This document shows positions 40,505 through 49,660 of a DNA stretch of 60,369 bases, piece by piece. This DNA is from Oceanobacter sp. 1_MG-2023 (GTDB lineage: Bacteria > Pseudomonadota > Gammaproteobacteria > Pseudomonadales > Oceanobacteraceae): assembly GCF_030689025.1 (NCBI RefSeq), contig NZ_JAUYWA010000023.1, forward strand, positions 1 to 60,369, in the 5' to 3' direction. Under the pieces are notes generated by a model. That model was given only the letters and a program-made list of their open reading frames with translations. It ran no database searches and was not told the DNA's origin. Both the position numbers and the translations under genes were made by a program. Each line of letters starts with the position of its first letter. Position 1 is the stretch's first letter.

Positions 40505-41884
40505 ATGAAAGAGAATAATCATCTCAAAAAATCATCAGGGCGTATAGGGCTGGTATCCTTGGGGTGCCCGAAGGCGCTGGTCGACTCCGAACGCATTCTG
40601 ACGCAACTGCGCATAGATAACTACGATGTGGTCAACAGCTACGACGATGCCGACGTGGTGGTAGTCAATACCTGCGGTTTTATCGACGACGCCAAACAGG
40701 AATCACTGGAAGCCATCCGCGAAGCCATGGCCGAAAACGGCAAGGTGATCGTGACTGGCTGTATGGGCAAGGGCAAAGACGCCGAGACCATCCGCGAACA
40801 AAACCCGAATATTCTCGCCATCACCGGCCCCCAGGCCTACGAAGAAGTCATGACCGCCGTCCACGAGTGGGTGCCACCGGTCAGCAAGGAACACGACCCC
40901 TTTACCGACCTGCTGCCACCGCAAGGCGTCAAGCTGACCCCGCGTCACTACTCGTACCTGAAAATATCCGAAGGCTGCAACCACAGCTGTACTTTCTGCA
41001 TTATTCCCGACATGCGCGGCAAACACGTCTCCCGCCCGATTGGAGACGTACTGGACGAAGCCAAACGCCTGGTCGAAGCCGGTACCCGTGAAATCCTGGT
41101 GATCTCACAAGACACCTCCGCTTATGGCGTTGACCGTAAATACCGCACCGATTTCTGGAACGGCAAACCGGTTAAAACCCGACTGTTCGATCTGTGTAAC
41201 GAACTCGGCAATCTCGGTGCCTGGGTACGCCTGCACTATGTTTACCCCTACCCCAGCGTTGATGACGTACTGCCGCTGATGGCCGAAGGCAAAATCCTGC
41301 CGTACCTGGATATTCCGTTCCAGCACGCCAGCCCACGTATTCTGAAACTGATGAAACGGCCGGCTCACGCTGAGAACACCCTGGAACGGATCAAAAAATG
41401 GCGTTCGATTGTCCCTGAACTGGTGATCCGCTCCACCTTTGTGGTGGGTTTTCCCGGTGAAACTGAAGAAGACTTCCAGCTGCTGCTCGACTGGCTCGAA
41501 GAAGCCGAACTCGACCGCGTCGGTTGCTTCAAATACAGCCCGGTCGACGGTGCCAAAGCCAACGACCTGCCCGACCACGTTGACCCCGAAATCCAGCAAC
41601 AACGCTTCGACCGTTTTATGCAAACCCAGCAAGTTATCAGCACCCGCAAGCTGGCCCGCAAGATTGGTCAGCGAATGCCGGTTATTATTGATGAGATCGA
41701 CGACGAAGGGGCCGTTGGCCGCACCATGGGCGACGCCCCCAATATCGACGGCATGGTGTACCTGAACGAATTCCATGAGTGCGAACCCGGCGATATCATC
41801 GACGTGGAAATCGAACACGCCGATGAATACGACTTGTGGGGCTCACCCGTTATGGAAGCACCACAAAGCCGGATCGATGACTGA
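40505..41884 (+). CDS. rimO: Ribosomal protein S12 methylthiotransferase RimO, rebuilt by prophage
   Basis: 459 residues (E. coli 441). The first cluster cysteines are Cys21 (SLGCPKA), Cys57 (NTCGFID) and Cys86 (TGCMGKG); the radical-SAM cluster is Cys158, Cys162 and Cys165 ([10 protein letters not shown]). A TRAM domain closes the protein. It adds a methylthio group to Asp89 of S12. Codons 1-24 ([20 protein letters not shown] and CPKA) are phage DNA and replace the host N-terminus still present at 1550-1660. The native promoter is cut off; weak -35/-10-like sequences (TTGAAA 40452, TATACT 40472, 14 apart) lie upstream. Confidence 0.92.
   Translation: MKENNHLKKSSGRIGLVSLGCPKALVDSERILTQLRIDNYDVVNSYDDADVVVVNTCGFIDDAKQESLEAIREAMAENGKVIVTGCMGKGKDAETIREQNPNILAITGPQAYEEVMTAVHEWVPPVSKEHDPFTDLLPPQGVKLTPRHYSYLKISEGCNHSCTFCIIPDMRGKHVSRPIGDVLDEAKRLVEAGTREILVISQDTSAYGVDRKYRTDFWNGKPVKTRLFDLCNELGNLGAWVRLHYVYPYPSVDDVLPLMAEGKILPYLDIPFQHASPRILKLMKRPAHAENTLERIKKWRSIVPELVIRSTFVVGFPGETEEDFQLLLDWLEEAELDRVGCFKYSPVDGAKANDLPDHVDPEIQQQRFDRFMQTQQVISTRKLARKIGQRMPVIIDEIDDEGAVGRTMGDAPNIDGMVYLNEFHECEPGDIIDVEIEHADEYDLWGSPVMEAPQSRIDD
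40545..40590. other. attR (right prophage junction within rimO)
   Basis: TGCCC (40565-40569) and AAGGC (40571-40575) match attL at fixed spacing. Left of it the DNA differs from the host rimO fragment at many positions yet codes for nearly the same residues ([12 protein letters not shown] against [12 protein letters not shown]), so the phage arm is a recoded copy. Confidence 0.75.
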
Positions 41885-41908
41885 GAGCCTGGTTCCCAGC
41901 GTCATAAC

Positions 41909-41940
41909 AACGAGCCGCTGCGCCCTCACGGCGGCTCGTT
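41909..41940 (+). terminator. rimO terminator hairpin
   Basis: AACGAGCCGC (41909-41918) pairs with GCGGCTCGTT (41931-41940). The T run after it is short, so it may work for both convergent genes. Confidence 0.65.
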
Positions 41941-41943
41941 AGT

Positions 41944-42345
41944 TCAATCGGGCAGCCCATCGAACTTCGCCACCTCCTCCAAGCCCTCTTCCCAGGTCGC
42001 TTTGCTGGATAAAAAGAGATGCGCGGTTGGTAACATGGTGATGTCCGTGTCCAGACACCCTGCTGGAACAACAAGCAAACCTGCGCTCTGAGTGCAGGGT
42101 AATGCGGAACCACAACGCTGACAAAAACTCTTGTTATGGCGAGTGCCGGGAAGCGTAAAAGAGGTCACAGCCTCGGCTCCCGACTGCCAGACCAATTCAG
42201 CGGTATAAGAAAACAGATTGGCCGCATAAGCCGACCCTGTGTCTTTTTGGCAGTGCTGGCAATGACACAAATAAAAACGATCAAACTCACCGGTTATGGT
42301 AAAACTCACAGCGCCACACAGGCACGAACCCGAATAATTCGTCAT
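41944..42345 (-). CDS. GFA (glutathione-dependent formaldehyde-activating) family protein
   Basis: 133 residues from ATG 42345 (AAGGAG upstream). Zinc ligands: SCLCGAVSF, CHCQHCQKDTGS and FCQRCGSAL, the GFA pattern of three cysteine groups. Family members bind zinc and may act on glutathione adducts; most are uncharacterised. It converges on rimO and lies outside the prophage. Confidence 0.82.
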   Translation of the reverse strand: MTNYSGSCLCGAVSFTITGEFDRFYLCHCQHCQKDTGSAYAANLFSYTAELVWQSGAEAVTSFTLPGTRHNKSFCQRCGSALPCTQSAGLLVVPAGCLDTDITMLPTAHLFLSSKATWEEGLEEVAKFDGLPD

Positions 42346-42613
42346 CAGCACTCCTTCCATGGTTATGGTTATGGTTAGCAGGGAAAACAGTTAACGCCTG
42401 CCGCTGGGCAGGCTTCGGTAATGGTATCCCCTTTGATCCCTCAGCAAGGATACACTTTGTGTTTGAACTCTGGAGTAACAACCAGACGTTTTCTGTTTAT
42501 AAACCTTCCTTTGTTGAAATAACGCAACCTGCCCCTGCCATCCGCACACCTGCCACCCGCACACCTGCCACCCGTGCCCATGGATACATGCCCGGGTTAC
42601 TGAACTGCGACAT

Positions 42614-42764
42614 TGTTATATTCAATACATATTCGGGTCGGCTAGCGTACATGACTGGCCTGCTCCGAGTTCACCAGCATGCCGGTCGCGACAGCGCCAG
42701 GCCACAGCCTGCCAGCCCTGCAGGCACAATCGGTGGTTATCCTTGTTCTGGTTTTTATCTTGCA
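42614..42764 (+). promoter_or_regulatory. NifA-type activator site and sigma-54 promoter of nifF
   Basis: TGT-TATATTCAAT-ACA (42614-42629) is an exact NifA upstream element (TGT-N10-ACA). TGG-TTTTTATC-TTGCA (42749-42764) has the -24/-12 form TGG-N8-TTGC with GG at 42750 and GC at 42762. Spacing of about 120 bases between activator site and promoter is normal. The rest of the 42346-42804 gap holds a short 15-bp tandem repeat (42542-42571) and no gene. Confidence 0.72.
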
Positions 42765-42804
42765 GGTGCCATGTCATCCACGCATCCAGCAGAGGCATTC
42801 AGCT

Positions 42805-43368
42805 ATGAATCAAGTAGGCATCTTTTTTGGTACGGACACCGGTACAACCCGCCTGATCGGGAAAAAAATGGCCAAATTACTGGGCGATGAACTCGCGGCC
42901 AAGCCGTTGAACATCAACCGGGCCAGCCTCGACGACCTGCTGCAATATCCAGCCCTGATTATCGGCACAGCGACTTATGCTGAAGGGCAATTGCCTGGCA
43001 CCGCCACCAATATCCGCAGTGGCAGCTGGCTGGATTTTTTGCCACAACTGGAAGGGGCCGATTTCAGCGGTAAAACGGTCGCGATTTATGGGTTGGGTAA
43101 CCAGGTCAAATACGGCGATCGTTATTGCGATGCCATGTTTGAGTTATACAGCCTGTTCAAGGGCCTGGGTGCCAACATCATTGGTAGCTGGAGTACCGAT
43201 GGCTACCTTTATTCGCATTCCAGAGCCGTCATCGATAACCGCTTTGTCGGCCTCGCCCTCGACAATAAAAATCAGGGGCTGGAAACCGAACAACGCATGC
43301 GAGGCTGGATCAGCCAGATCAAACCGGAACTCCAGGCCGCTCTGGAGCACAACACCGCTCTTGCCTGA
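42805..43368 (+). CDS. nifF: Long-chain flavodoxin, nif type
   Basis: 187 residues from ATG 42805. FMN phosphate loop: GIFFGTDTGTTRLIG (residues 5-19). The aromatic loops IIGTATYAEGQLPG and GLGNQVKYGDRYCDAM, the GSWSTDGYLYSHSRAV insertion of long-chain flavodoxins and FVGLALDNKNQ all match NifF proteins that deliver electrons to nitrogenase reductase. The sigma-54 and NifA sites upstream support nif control. No other nif structural gene is in the window. Confidence 0.85.
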   Translation: MNQVGIFFGTDTGTTRLIGKKMAKLLGDELAAKPLNINRASLDDLLQYPALIIGTATYAEGQLPGTATNIRSGSWLDFLPQLEGADFSGKTVAIYGLGNQVKYGDRYCDAMFELYSLFKGLGANIIGSWSTDGYLYSHSRAVIDNRFVGLALDNKNQGLETEQRMRGWISQIKPELQAALEHNTALA

Positions 43369-43390
43369 GTCGTTTTCGTGAGCTGCCTGG

Positions 43391-43535
43391 CGGACAGGCT
43401 TTTGTCGCAAAGCCGACAAAAACCTGTCCGCTGCCATACATCACCGTCTCAATGCTCGTTCTTTAAATAATAACCTTTTGATTTTATTAGAATAAATATT
43501 CCTCTGCCGCTCCGCCTTATGGCCTGCTGCTTGCA
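43391..43535 (+). promoter_or_regulatory. nifF terminator, NifA sites and sigma-54 promoter of nifX
   Basis: A long palindrome (CGGACAGG ... CCTGTCCG, 43391-43431) follows nifF and may end its transcript. Two TGT-N10-ACA elements lie at 43403-43418 and 43425-43440; both partly use bases of the palindrome. TGG-CCTGCTGC-TTGCA (43520-43535) is a -24/-12 promoter, about 50 bases before the nifX start at 43588. Confidence 0.62.
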
Positions 43536-43587
43536 GCTTCTGTCAGCAGAGCCCCAGTATGATTGAGCCTTCAGCAGCGGAGAGAGT

Positions 43588-44067
43588 ATGAACGAATTGA
43601 CAAGTGTCGCCTGTGTCGCCGACGTACCAGCGGACCCCCAATCCATACTGGTTGCCTTCGCCTCGATGGATGGCGATATGGTTGATCAACACTTTGGCTC
43701 GGCCCAGGCGTTTTATCTGTTTGCGGTAAACGCGGACTCGGCCGAACTGCTGGCCAGCCAATCCTTTGGCTACGAAAAGAAAGATGGTAACGAAGACAAA
43801 TTGAAGCCCAAGCTGTCCTGGTTGGTCGGAGCCGACGTTGTTTACTGTGGTTCGATTGGCGGGTCAGCCTCCCGACAACTGATCGCGCTGGGAATCAACC
43901 CGATCAAGGTCAGTGGTGGACCGGATGTGGAAGATCTGATTGCCGATATCCAGCAGCAGTTAAACGGCACGCCAGAGTTCTGGCTGGCCAAGATCATCAA
44001 AGACAAATCCCAGAACAAAACCGATAGCCGCTTTGATGATATGGATGACGAAGGCTGGGACGGCTAA
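43588..44067 (+). CDS. nifX: NifX/NafY-type dinitrogenase cofactor-binding protein
   Basis: 159 residues with GGAGAGAGT before ATG 43588. The NifX-type domain spans residues about 20-120: ILVAFASMDGDMVDQHFGSA, FGYEKKDGN, LVGADVVYCGSIGGSASRQL and ALGINPIKVSGGPDVEDLI. Family members carry or hold FeMo-cofactor precursors. An acidic C-terminal tail (RFDDMDDEGWDG) is extra. Sigma-54 and NifA-type sites lie upstream, as for nifF. Confidence 0.82.
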   Translation: MNELTSVACVADVPADPQSILVAFASMDGDMVDQHFGSAQAFYLFAVNADSAELLASQSFGYEKKDGNEDKLKPKLSWLVGADVVYCGSIGGSASRQLIALGINPIKVSGGPDVEDLIADIQQQLNGTPEFWLAKIIKDKSQNKTDSRFDDMDDEGWDG

Positions 44068-44091
44068 ACCACCGCCCGCCTTGTTGCTGCA

Positions 44092-45102
44092 TTAGCCAGC
44101 GGCGTACTGCTGCAACTGCTGCTCAAATGCCTGCTTGTCGGTTTCACTCAGGAAGCTGGCCCGGAAGCTGTTCGCCGCCAGCTGCACGGCTTGCGCCTTG
44201 GTCATACCCAGGTCGTCGGCCAGTGCGGTGAAATTTTCATTGATAAAGCCACCAAAATACGTGGGATCATCCGAATTTACCGTCACACACAGGCCCTGCT
44301 CCAGCATGGCCAGAATATTGTGGTCAGCCATGGTGTCGAACACCCTCAAACGCACGTTAGATAATGGGCATACTGTCAGCGGCACCTGCTCGTCAACCAA
44401 GCGCTGTACCAGGGCAGCGTCTTCCACACTGCGCACACCATGATCCACACGATCCACTTTCAGTATATCCAGCGCTCCCCAGATATATTCCGGCGGCCCT
44501 TCTTCTCCGGCATGGGCAATCAGCTGATAGCCTTGATCTTTGGCGGCCTGATACAGGCGGGCAAATTTTTCCGGTGGATTGCCTTGCTCGGCACTGGCCA
44601 GGCCGATGGCGACAAAATCATCGCGATACGGCTTTACGCTTTCCAGCATGGCCAGGCCTTCCTCTTCACTCAGATGGCGCAGCAGGCTCAGAATCATCAG
44701 TGCCGACTGGCCCCACTCTGCCTTGGCATCCTGAATCGCTGCCCGAAAACCGTTTAATACGGTTTCAACCGCCACGCCATAAGGCAGGTAGGTCTGAGGC
44801 TCTACCATGATCTCGGTATGAACAATATGCTGCTCACGGCACTTATCCAGGTAGTCCTTCATCAGGTGGTAAAAGTCTTCCTCATCACGCAGAACCGAAG
44901 CGCCGAGGTAATACAAATCCAGAAAGCTTTGCAGATCCTGAAAGTTATAAGCAGCCTCGACCGACGCCACGCTGTCGTAAGGAATCGCCACTCCGTTTTT
45001 GGCGGCTAACTGCAGCAGGCGGCTGGCCTGCAGGCTACCGTCGATGTGCAAATGGAGTTCTGCTTTTGGCATGGCGCACAGCCATTGATTGAAATCAGTC
45101 AT
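44092..45102 (-). CDS. Adenine deaminase (fungal/Pseudomonas type)
   Basis: 336 residues. Metal and substrate motifs: PKAELHLHIDGSL near the start, then LSLLRHLSEEEGLAM, IAHAGEEGPPEYIWGALDIL, VDHGVRS, CPLSNVRLRVF and VTVNSDDPTYFGGFINENF. The DDP-x-YFGG ending is typical of the adenine deaminases related to P. aeruginosa PA0148 rather than of adenosine deaminases. It converts adenine to hypoxanthine in purine salvage. Confidence 0.82.
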   Translation of the reverse strand: MTDFNQWLCAMPKAELHLHIDGSLQASRLLQLAAKNGVAIPYDSVASVEAAYNFQDLQSFLDLYYLGASVLRDEEDFYHLMKDYLDKCREQHIVHTEIMVEPQTYLPYGVAVETVLNGFRAAIQDAKAEWGQSALMILSLLRHLSEEEGLAMLESVKPYRDDFVAIGLASAEQGNPPEKFARLYQAAKDQGYQLIAHAGEEGPPEYIWGALDILKVDRVDHGVRSVEDAALVQRLVDEQVPLTVCPLSNVRLRVFDTMADHNILAMLEQGLCVTVNSDDPTYFGGFINENFTALADDLGMTKAQAVQLAANSFRASFLSETDKQAFEQQLQQYAAG

Positions 45103-45195
45103 GTTGCTCTGTCGGTTGCCTCAATTACAAAAAAACAATCGCCTAAAAAGACGCGACCATCAAGCCGGTTATTGTCTCGTGCCCGGCGTAACAGA

Positions 45196-45262
45196 ACCAG
45201 TCGGTCAGTCGAGGAATCTGTCAGAAAGACAGGATCGTCCAGTTTGTTGACCAGTCGGTCAG
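45196..45262. promoter_or_regulatory. Two TetR-style operator palindromes
   Basis: ACCAGTCGGTCAG occurs at 45196-45208 and 45250-45262. The second lies in TGACC-AGTC-GGTCA (45249-45262), a perfect-arm palindrome of the kind bound by TetR-family repressors. They sit between the AraC regulator's stop and the adenine deaminase start. No tetR gene is in the window. Confidence 0.5.
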
Positions 45263-45302
45263 CACTTTGACCAGCACCACCATCGTTATACAGGCAGAAT
45301 GC

Positions 45303-46160
45303 TCAGGCACCGCCCTGATGGGTAAAACGTTGGGGCGGCTGCCCAAAATAACGCCGGAAAGCAGCCACAAATGCGCTGCTGCTGGCATAACCCAACGACA
45401 GTGCAATGGCTGCACTACTCTCACCTTTACCCAGTCGTTGCACCGCTTCCATCAGTCGCAAGCGTGCCCGCCACTGGCGAAAACTCAGCCCCGCTTCACT
45501 GCGAAACAAGCGTTCCAGAGTACGGGGACTGGCCCCGGCAACGGCGGCCAATTGCGGTAATGAACGACTGTCAGCCGGGTTGTTGATCAGGATGTTCATC
45601 ACTGCCAGCAGACGTCTGTCCTGGCCAACAGGCAGGTGTAACGGTGACGTTTCCAGACCAGCCAGTTCGTCCAGCAACACCTGAATCAGGCGGGCCGGCT
45701 TGCCTTGTGCCGGTACCGACAAGTCAAACGTCAGAAGCCTCAGAATCAGTTCACGTAACAGCGGCGTCACCGACATCACCTGACAGACATCCGGCAAACG
45801 CTCACACACCGAAGGGTCGACAAACAAATACCGGATGGAAGCCGGGCTGACCACCAGAATTTCATGGCGCAAGCCACCCGTAATCCAGACCGCATGACTC
45901 GGTGGTACCAGCCAGCTACCGGCGTCGGTATTAACCCGCAAGACGCCGGTGGCGGCCCAGGCCAGCTGCCCCCGCACATGTTCATGCGGCAATCGTAACG
46001 AGCCGGATGGCAGGTCTTCATCCAGATACAGCACCGGCCGCTGTGGGTCGAGGCAGCTGCTCATTTGTCGGCCAAACCCTTCCACCAGACACCGCGTATC
46101 AGGGGGCGATGACTCAGCCAGCTGATGATGGGCCAATCCTGGCGTAATTTCGATATTCAT
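45303..46160 (-). CDS. AraC-family regulator with cupin-like sensor domain
   Basis: 285 residues. The N-terminal part (LPHEHVRGQLAWAATGVLRV, then WLVPPSHAVWITGGLRHEI) is the AraC-type cupin fold. The C-terminal HTH pair is in SLPQLAAVAGASPRTLERLF and LSLGYASSSAFVAAFRRYFG, followed by PPQRF. The gene is divergent from the SLC13 permease and probably controls it or itself. A palindrome lies in the shared promoter gap. Confidence 0.82.
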   Translation of the reverse strand: MNIEITPGLAHHQLAESSPPDTRCLVEGFGRQMSSCLDPQRPVLYLDEDLPSGSLRLPHEHVRGQLAWAATGVLRVNTDAGSWLVPPSHAVWITGGLRHEILVVSPASIRYLFVDPSVCERLPDVCQVMSVTPLLRELILRLLTFDLSVPAQGKPARLIQVLLDELAGLETSPLHLPVGQDRRLLAVMNILINNPADSRSLPQLAAVAGASPRTLERLFRSEAGLSFRQWRARLRLMEAVQRLGKGESSAAIALSLGYASSSAFVAAFRRYFGQPPQRFTHQGGA

Positions 46161-46230
46161 TGGCGTTCTGTCGTCTTTTTACACAAACAAAGCGTGACAC
46201 AATAGTCGCTGTATTCGCAACACCTACTCT

Positions 46231-46250
46231 CGGTACCGGTATCCGTACCG
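46231..46250. promoter_or_regulatory. Palindrome in AraC/permease promoter gap
   Basis: CGGTAC-CGGTATCC-GTACCG: perfect six-base arms. It lies between the divergent genes, about 22 bases before the permease ATG, and could be an operator. Confidence 0.4.
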
Positions 46251-46272
46251 ACAGATGTAATAGACGCAATAA

Positions 46273-47694
46273 ATGGAGCAACATCCGGTGTTACTCAAAC
46301 ATCCCAAATATTTGTTTTTACTGGTTATGGCAGGGCTGGCAACCTTTGTACTGCTCTCCCCGCTGGACTCGCTTGACAGTACCCAGAATCAGACTCTGGC
46401 GCTGGTGCTGCTGATTATTCCGCTCTGGTCGACCAGTGTGATTCCAGAATTTCTGACAGCGCTGATTTTTTTTCTGGTGGTGATTCTGTGTGATCTGGCC
46501 ACTCCGATTGATGTGTTCTCGGGCTTTGCCTCCACCGCGCTGTGGCTGATTTTTGCTGGTACCGTTATCGGAATGGGCATCAAGAATACCGGCCTGGGGG
46601 ATCGTCTCGCCCGTGTTCTGCAAACCTTGCTGGCTGGCAGTTATCAACGACTGATTATTGGCCTGGTTATAATGAGCCTGCTGCTTGGCTTTTTAATGCC
46701 GTCCTCAATGGGGCGACTGGTCATGATGCTGCCGATTGTCATGGCACTGGCCAGTCGGCTTGGCTTTCAGCCCGGCAGCCCTGGGCGCTCCGGCATTCTG
46801 ATCGCGGTGGCTATTGGCTCTCATATCCCGACCGTTTCCATTCTTCCGGCCAATATCCCCAATATGGTACTGAGTGGCGCGGCCGATTCGCTGTACGGTA
46901 TCCAGTTTGGTTTTACCGATTTTCTGCTGTTGCACTTTCCGGTGCTGGGAGTGGCCAAATCCGCCCTGTTGATCGCGATTATTCTCTGGGCGTATCCAGC
47001 ACGGGAATCGAATCTGATTTTGGCGCAAGGCCATTCTGCCCGCACATCCCCGTCAGACCAAGCGCCGTTGACCGGAGCACAGCGGCATATGCTGGCGATT
47101 ATCACCATTGCGCTGGGCTTCTGGCTGACCGATAGCTGGCACGGTGTGAATCCTGCCTGGGTTGGGTTGGCCGCGGCCATTATTCTGCTGCTGCCTCGCA
47201 TCGGCCTGGTGGATGCCGAGAAATTCAATATGAACGTTACCATGCTGGTATTTATTGCCGGGATACTTGGCATCGGGGCGCTGATCAACAGCAGCGGCCT
47301 GGGACAGTGGCTTGGGCAACAACTGGAATACGCCATGCCCATGGTCCCCGGCGAGCATTTCCGTAACTATTTATCCCTGGCTGCCACGGCGTTTCTGTCT
47401 ACCCTGCCAACCACACAGGCCGGTACTCCGGCCATGCTGGCACCGATGGCTCAGCATCTGGCGGATTCGTCCGGCTTTGCGCTGGAGACGGTATTGATGA
47501 CTCAGGTATTGGGCTATTCCAGCATTATGTTCCCCTATCAGTCGGGGCCATTATTGCTGACCGTTGGTATGACCGGGGAGTCGGTCGGTCGCATTCTCAA
47601 GGTACAGCTGCCGCTGTCACTGGCTAGTCTGCTGATATTGATACCGCTGGATTATTTCTGGTGGGATTTTCTGGGCATGTTTGAACCGTTATAG
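46273..47694 (+). CDS. SLC13/DASS-family anion:sodium symporter
   Basis: 473 residues with about 11-12 hydrophobic spans. LFVLLIIPLWSTSVIPEFLT-type start, AGTVIGMGIKNTGLGDRLAR, the conserved SNTGT-like loop as PSSMGRLVMMLPIVMALASR, and FLSTLPTTQAGTPAMLAPMA near the end. Members import dicarboxylates, sulfate or other anions with sodium. The substrate is not clear from the sequence. An AraC regulator is divergent from it. Confidence 0.78.
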   Translation: MEQHPVLLKHPKYLFLLVMAGLATFVLLSPLDSLDSTQNQTLALVLLIIPLWSTSVIPEFLTALIFFLVVILCDLATPIDVFSGFASTALWLIFAGTVIGMGIKNTGLGDRLARVLQTLLAGSYQRLIIGLVIMSLLLGFLMPSSMGRLVMMLPIVMALASRLGFQPGSPGRSGILIAVAIGSHIPTVSILPANIPNMVLSGAADSLYGIQFGFTDFLLLHFPVLGVAKSALLIAIILWAYPARESNLILAQGHSARTSPSDQAPLTGAQRHMLAIITIALGFWLTDSWHGVNPAWVGLAAAIILLLPRIGLVDAEKFNMNVTMLVFIAGILGIGALINSSGLGQWLGQQLEYAMPMVPGEHFRNYLSLAATAFLSTLPTTQAGTPAMLAPMAQHLADSSGFALETVLMTQVLGYSSIMFPYQSGPLLLTVGMTGESVGRILKVQLPLSLASLLILIPLDYFWWDFLGMFEPL

Positions 47695-47730
47695 ACTCTG
47701 CTGCCAGCAACACACTCCCCCCCGTAACGC

Positions 47731-47766
47731 AAAAAAACCGGAGGCCTCGCGGCATCCGGTTTTTTA
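47731..47766. terminator. Bidirectional terminator between permease and deaD
   Basis: AAAAAAACCGGA-GGCCTCGCGGCA-TCCGGTTTTTTA: a six-pair stem with A and T runs on both sides. It serves the two convergent genes. Confidence 0.85.
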
Positions 47767-47812
47767 TGATCAGCCAATAGCAGTCAATATGGCGCTATCA
47801 ACCCAGGGCTGA

Positions 47813-49660
47813 TTAACCCTGGCTGCTGTTGCTCTTGCGTGGTGGACGGCTGTTACGGGCAGCACCTTCCGGACGACGGCTGTCACGACGCGGTGCATCA
47901 CCACGACGATTGTCGTTACGACCACGACGCGGCGCTGCACCAGACGGTGCCAGAGCCAGCTCAGAACGGTAAGGACGAATCCCCAGTGCCTGACCACAAA
48001 CCCGTGCCTTGCGCAAAACGGCCATGGCCGGTTCTGGCATGCCATCGGGCAGATCAACAACAGAATACTGTTCGAAGATCTCGATATGACCAATAAAGGC
48101 ACTTTCCAGATCCGCTTCGTTGGCGATGGCACCGACCAGGTTACCAGGCTTGAGGCCATGGTCGTAACCAACACCCACCCAAAAGCGCTGCATATCCACG
48201 TCCGGCTTGCCTTTTAATGGCTTGGCACGAACATCGGGTGCGGCTTTACGGGGTTCGCGCTGTTGACGCGGAGAGCGTTCATTGCGGTCGTTACGATCAC
48301 GCGGCTCGCGGGTATCACGACGGGCACGCAGGTCTTCGTTTTCGTCCAGGAATAACGGCTTGTCGCCTTGCGTCAGTTTTGCCAGTGCGGCAGCCAGATC
48401 CAATGGGTCGACTTCGTGTTCCTGTTGCAGGGATTCAACCATTTCACGATAGAAGGTATTTTTCTCTGGGTTAATGGCCGCCATAATACGTTCCTGGAAA
48501 CGTGACTTACGTTTGGCATTAACATCTTTTGCGGTTGGCAGCTGCATTTCTTCAATTTGCTGACGGGTCGCACGTTCGATATCACGCAACATGCGTTTTT
48601 CACGACCACGAACAAAAGCAATGGCGGCACCTTCACGTCCGGCACGGCCAGTACGGCCAATACGGTGAACGTAAGATTCCGTGTCTTGCGGAATATCGTA
48701 GTTGATTACGTGAGAAATACGCTCAACGTCGAGACCACGTGCGGCAACATCCGTCGCGACAATCATATCCAGACGGCCAGCTTTCAGCTTCTCAACCGCT
48801 TTTTCACGCAATTGCTGTGGAATATCGCCGTTCAGCGGTGCACAACGGAAACCGTGTTGCTGCATGAATTCAGCCACTTCTTCAGTCGCCTGTTTGGTGC
48901 GTACAAACACCATCATGGCATCAAAGTCTTCCACTTCGGCGATGCGCAACAAGGCATCGTTCTTGTGGGCGCCATTCACAAACCAGTAACGCTGGGAAAT
49001 ATTCGAGTTGGTGGTGGTTTTGTTCTGGATCTTGACCTGTACCGGATCTTTCAGGTGCGTTTCGGCAACCCGCTGAATCTCTTTCGGCATAGTCGCAGAG
49101 AACAAGGCAACCTGACGGGTGCGTGGTGTGTGTTCCAGAATCCAGTTAACGTCGTCGATAAAGCCCATACGCAGCATTTCATCGGCTTCGTCCAGTACCA
49201 CAGCCTTGATATCGGCCAGGTTCAGACTGCCACGACGCAGGTGGTCCATTACACGACCCGGCGTACCAACAACCCACTGAGGGCCACGTTTCAGGTCACG
49301 CAACTGCATACCGTAATCGGTACCACCATAAATAGCGGTGACGTTCACGCCATCAACATGGCGGCTGTAAGTCTTGATGGCTTCAGAGACTTGCTGAGCC
49401 AGCTCACGGGTAGGTGCCAGCACCAGTACCTGTGGTGTTTTATGGTCGGCTTGGGTACGTGCCAGCAATGGCAATGCAAAAGCGGCGGTTTTACCGGTAC
49501 CGGTCTGAGCCATACCCAGTACGTCTTGACCAGCCAGTAAAGGCGGAATACCAGCGGCTTGAATCGGTGATGGTGCTTCGTAGCCCAGTTCTTCCAGGGT
49601 ACGCAGGATAGTAAAAGGCAGGCCCAGGCTGGCGAAACCAGCGGGTGTCGTATCGGTCAT
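47813..49660 (-). CDS. deaD: DEAD-box RNA helicase DeaD/CsdA
   Basis: 615 residues. Helicase motifs in order: GIPPLLAGQDVLGMAQTGTG with KTAAFALP (Q and I), VLAPTRELAQQV (Ia), TPGRVMDHL, VLDEADEMLRMGF (II), LFSATMPKEI (III), MIVATDVAARGLDVERIS and SYVHRIGRTGRAGREGAA (V-VI). A DbpA-like RNA-binding domain (MQRFWVGVGYDHGLKPGNLV) and an arginine/serine tail (RRGRNDNRRGDAPRRDSR) follow. It remodels structured RNA during ribosome assembly and cold shock. A 288-base upstream gap could hold a long leader. Confidence 0.92.
   Translation of the reverse strand: MTDTTPAGFASLGLPFTILRTLEELGYEAPSPIQAAGIPPLLAGQDVLGMAQTGTGKTAAFALPLLARTQADHKTPQVLVLAPTRELAQQVSEAIKTYSRHVDGVNVTAIYGGTDYGMQLRDLKRGPQWVVGTPGRVMDHLRRGSLNLADIKAVVLDEADEMLRMGFIDDVNWILEHTPRTRQVALFSATMPKEIQRVAETHLKDPVQVKIQNKTTTNSNISQRYWFVNGAHKNDALLRIAEVEDFDAMMVFVRTKQATEEVAEFMQQHGFRCAPLNGDIPQQLREKAVEKLKAGRLDMIVATDVAARGLDVERISHVINYDIPQDTESYVHRIGRTGRAGREGAAIAFVRGREKRMLRDIERATRQQIEEMQLPTAKDVNAKRKSRFQERIMAAINPEKNTFYREMVESLQQEHEVDPLDLAAALAKLTQGDKPLFLDENEDLRARRDTREPRDRNDRNERSPRQQREPRKAAPDVRAKPLKGKPDVDMQRFWVGVGYDHGLKPGNLVGAIANEADLESAFIGHIEIFEQYSVVDLPDGMPEPAMAVLRKARVCGQALGIRPYRSELALAPSGAAPRRGRNDNRRGDAPRRDSRRPEGAARNSRPPRKSNSSQG

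Larger units (their letters stand above)
1651..40570. mobile_element. Complete lambda-like siphoviral prophage integrated in rimO
   Basis: About 38.9 kb between matching att cores, with all expected modules: serine integrase, repressor/Cro switch, replication genes, Q-like late control, lysis, cos-type terminases with HNH nuclease, HK97-type head, and a long non-contractile-type tail (tape measure of 1101 residues, no sheath gene seen). Late genes fill 1936-25288 on the minus strand; early accessory genes fill 30921-38816 on the plus strand. No structural gene is visibly broken, so the prophage may be functional. Boundaries are exact only to within the att core. Confidence 0.9.

Noticed and set aside
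43391..43431. Only a terminator, with the TGT-N10-ACA matches arising by chance
   Set aside because: Kept as possible, but two correctly spaced sites together with a -24/-12 promoter are better explained as regulatory; the overlap is stated in the feature.
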